Positions 7,480 through 8,798 of a stretch of DNA of 8,798 nt are shown here, piece after piece. The position numbers and the translations under genes are program-made. Below the pieces are notes generated by a model. The model did no database searches. It had not been told where the DNA came from and saw only the letters and a list, made by a program, of their open reading frames with translations. The stretch comes from HGM04593 sp045588345 (GTDB lineage: Bacteria; Bacteroidota; Bacteroidia; Bacteroidales; Bacteroidaceae). Position 1 is the stretch's first letter. The number at the start of each line of letters is the position of its first letter. The stretch spans positions 1 through 8,798 of the forward strand of contig JAZNDZ010000129.1 of assembly GCA_045588345.1 (NCBI GenBank). The letters run 5' to 3'.

Positions 7480-8798
7480 ATGAAAATCTTAAAATGGTGC
7501 TTAGTGCTGGCAATATTGCCGTTAGCTGTCGCATGTTTTGAAGACGAAACGTCAGATGCAACACGTCCGCTTTCGCACATAACAATAGAGTCGGGCATTG
7601 ACAGCGTGTACAATATCGACAAGAACGAGACGCTTGTCATTGAGCCCGTAATAACCCAAAGTAATAAAGAGAAACCTCTCACATATACATGGGAGGTCAA
7701 TCTTAAACCTTATTCCCACGACAGGACATTTGAGTTTCTTGGTTCAATGCTCGGAAAATACAACTGCCGTCTTATTGTAGAGAATGAAGACGGCAAGAGT
7801 TTCTTCCCGTTTGTGCTATATGTGAATTCTCCGTACGAAGAGGGTATAACATTGCTCAGCAAGGACGCTCAGGGCAACTCAATGCTGTCGTTCATGCAGA
7901 AGCCGCTTGACAATGAAGAAGCTTCCTTTACCACAGGCGATTGCTTTGCCATAAACAACCCCGACATGCAGTTTGCTGCAGGAGTCGCCGATGTTGTACA
8001 GTGCAGCGGAAATCTCATCATTGCCTGCCAGGGTGGTGGGGAGCGTGGCGATTTACCTACTATCTATTACCTCAACGAGAAGACCCTTGTAGTTGAGAAT
8101 ATGTTCACTGTGCCTGAATACGATGACTTCAAGCCTACAATGTTTGGTGTCCCGGCTACAGCCTACTCAGGAACATCATATCCCATAATATGTGAGAACG
8201 GCAAAGTCTATGACTTCTCTACAACGGAGTCTGCAATAGCCAAGCCCCGCAAACTGCAGTCGACTTATGCGCAGAACTGTATTGTTTCAAGCGGCAGCAG
8301 TTATGACATACTGCTTTGGGATAACCATAATAATGCTATCGCCCAGATATATAACGGTTATGGCCCCTATTATTGCAGTACCGAATATCATCTTATGCTG
8401 ACTGATTCGCTCTTCAAGAGCAAGAACTACTTTAACAACCGCAATCTTGTGGCAATGACTAAGATACGGATGACACAGGCGCAGAAGGCTGCCTCGGGTG
8501 ACCGTCAGGAGTTTCTTGTCATGACAAACATAGCGAATACCCCGATAACCCGCAGTGAGGTGATGTATACTGATTTCTGGGGTTATGATTTTACCGAAAT
8601 GAAGCACACTTTTACAACAGCCAACACCACACAAGGCGCGCTTGTGAACAGTCCGTTCAAGGTAAACACTCCGAATGTGGCAAACAAGACATTCTATTCA
8701 CTATTGTTTGCCGATGGAAATAAGGTGCGCCGTTGGAATTACAACAGCAACATAGCAAGTCTTGCCAATGCTCCTGTGTTGCTCTCTGTGGGCAGCGA
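7480..8798 (+). CDS. PKD-like family lipoprotein (3' partial)
   Basis: The frame runs from the ATG at 7480 to the window edge without a stop: 439 codons plus two bases. Residues 1-18 are a lipoprotein signal (MKILKWCLVLAILPLAVA) with lipidated Cys19, followed by acidic FEDETSD. Residues about 32-116 resemble a PKD-like Ig fold: LTYTWEV (68-74, W71) and later GKYNCRLIVENEDG (92-105), the usual order of a core Trp and a G-x-Y motif. From about 120 on, recurring strand-turn units such as YPIICENGKVYDFS (234-247), YDILLWDNHNNAIAQIY (275-291) and FYSLLFADGNKVRRWN (405-420) suggest a beta-propeller-like domain. A weak AAAAGG at 7463-7468 lies 11 nt before the ATG. The gap from the DUF4843-like gene is 35 nt, so it is likely the fourth gene of the operon. 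It probably acts as a second accessory surface lipoprotein; ligand unknown. Confidence 0.82.
   Translation, partial: MKILKWCLVLAILPLAVACFEDETSDATRPLSHITIESGIDSVYNIDKNETLVIEPVITQSNKEKPLTYTWEVNLKPYSHDRTFEFLGSMLGKYNCRLIVENEDGKSFFPFVLYVNSPYEEGITLLSKDAQGNSMLSFMQKPLDNEEASFTTGDCFAINNPDMQFAAGVADVVQCSGNLIIACQGGGERGDLPTIYYLNEKTLVVENMFTVPEYDDFKPTMFGVPATAYSGTSYPIICENGKVYDFSTTESAIAKPRKLQSTYAQNCIVSSGSSYDILLWDNHNNAIAQIYNGYGPYYCSTEYHLMLTDSLFKSKNYFNNRNLVAMTKIRMTQAQKAASGDRQEFLVMTNIANTPITRSEVMYTDFWGYDFTEMKHTFTTANTTQGALVNSPFKVNTPNVANKTFYSLLFADGNKVRRWNYNSNIASLANAPVLLSVGS

Noticed and set aside
8287..8634. A 115-codon open frame on the - strand inside the last gene
   Set aside because: The + strand frame here continues the PKD-like lipoprotein without interruption from its lipoprotein signal, so the antisense frame is a shadow.

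Overview
The window looks like Bacteroidales DNA (Bacteroides/Prevotella-like; genus not resolvable from the sequence). The evidence is a SusC/SusD outer-membrane pair, lipoproteins with acidic residues right after the lipidated cysteine, almost no Shine-Dalgarno sequences, a Bacteroidetes-type -7 promoter match (TATTTTTG), and a secreted protein ending in the GIFDIQGRR...GLYIIDGKKVLVK type of C-terminal tail. All genes lie on the + strand. No tRNA, rRNA, CRISPR array, insertion sequence or integrase was seen.

Region 1 (1-1937) is the 3' part of a large modular, beta-rich secreted protein of unrecognised family. It holds several diverged repeats headed by a Trp-containing motif and a C-terminal sorting-like tail. 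Its 5' end, including any signal peptide, lies outside the window.

Region 2 (1938-2082) is a 145-bp gap. It has an AT-rich inverted repeat starting at the stop codon, a textbook intrinsic terminator (perfect 13-bp stem plus eight Ts), and just after it a candidate promoter for the next unit.

Region 3 (2083-8798, running off the end) is a tightly packed operon. It encodes a SusC-like TonB-dependent transporter (1027 aa), a SusD-like lipoprotein (472 aa, 12-nt gap), a DUF4843-like lipoprotein (275 aa, 19-nt gap) and a PKD-like family lipoprotein (at least 439 aa, 35-nt gap, 3' truncated). The SusC protein would be the TonB-energised outer-membrane channel, SusD its surface lid and substrate-binding protein, and the other two probable accessory surface lipoproteins. 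No glycoside hydrolase, protease or regulator is in the window, so the nutrient is not defined. The four-gene order resembles loci linked to peptide (RagAB-type) import at least as much as glycan loci; this is inference. The transporter is of a well-known class. The least explained parts are the modular protein in region 1, the two accessory lipoproteins, and the apparent terminator/promoter overlap.
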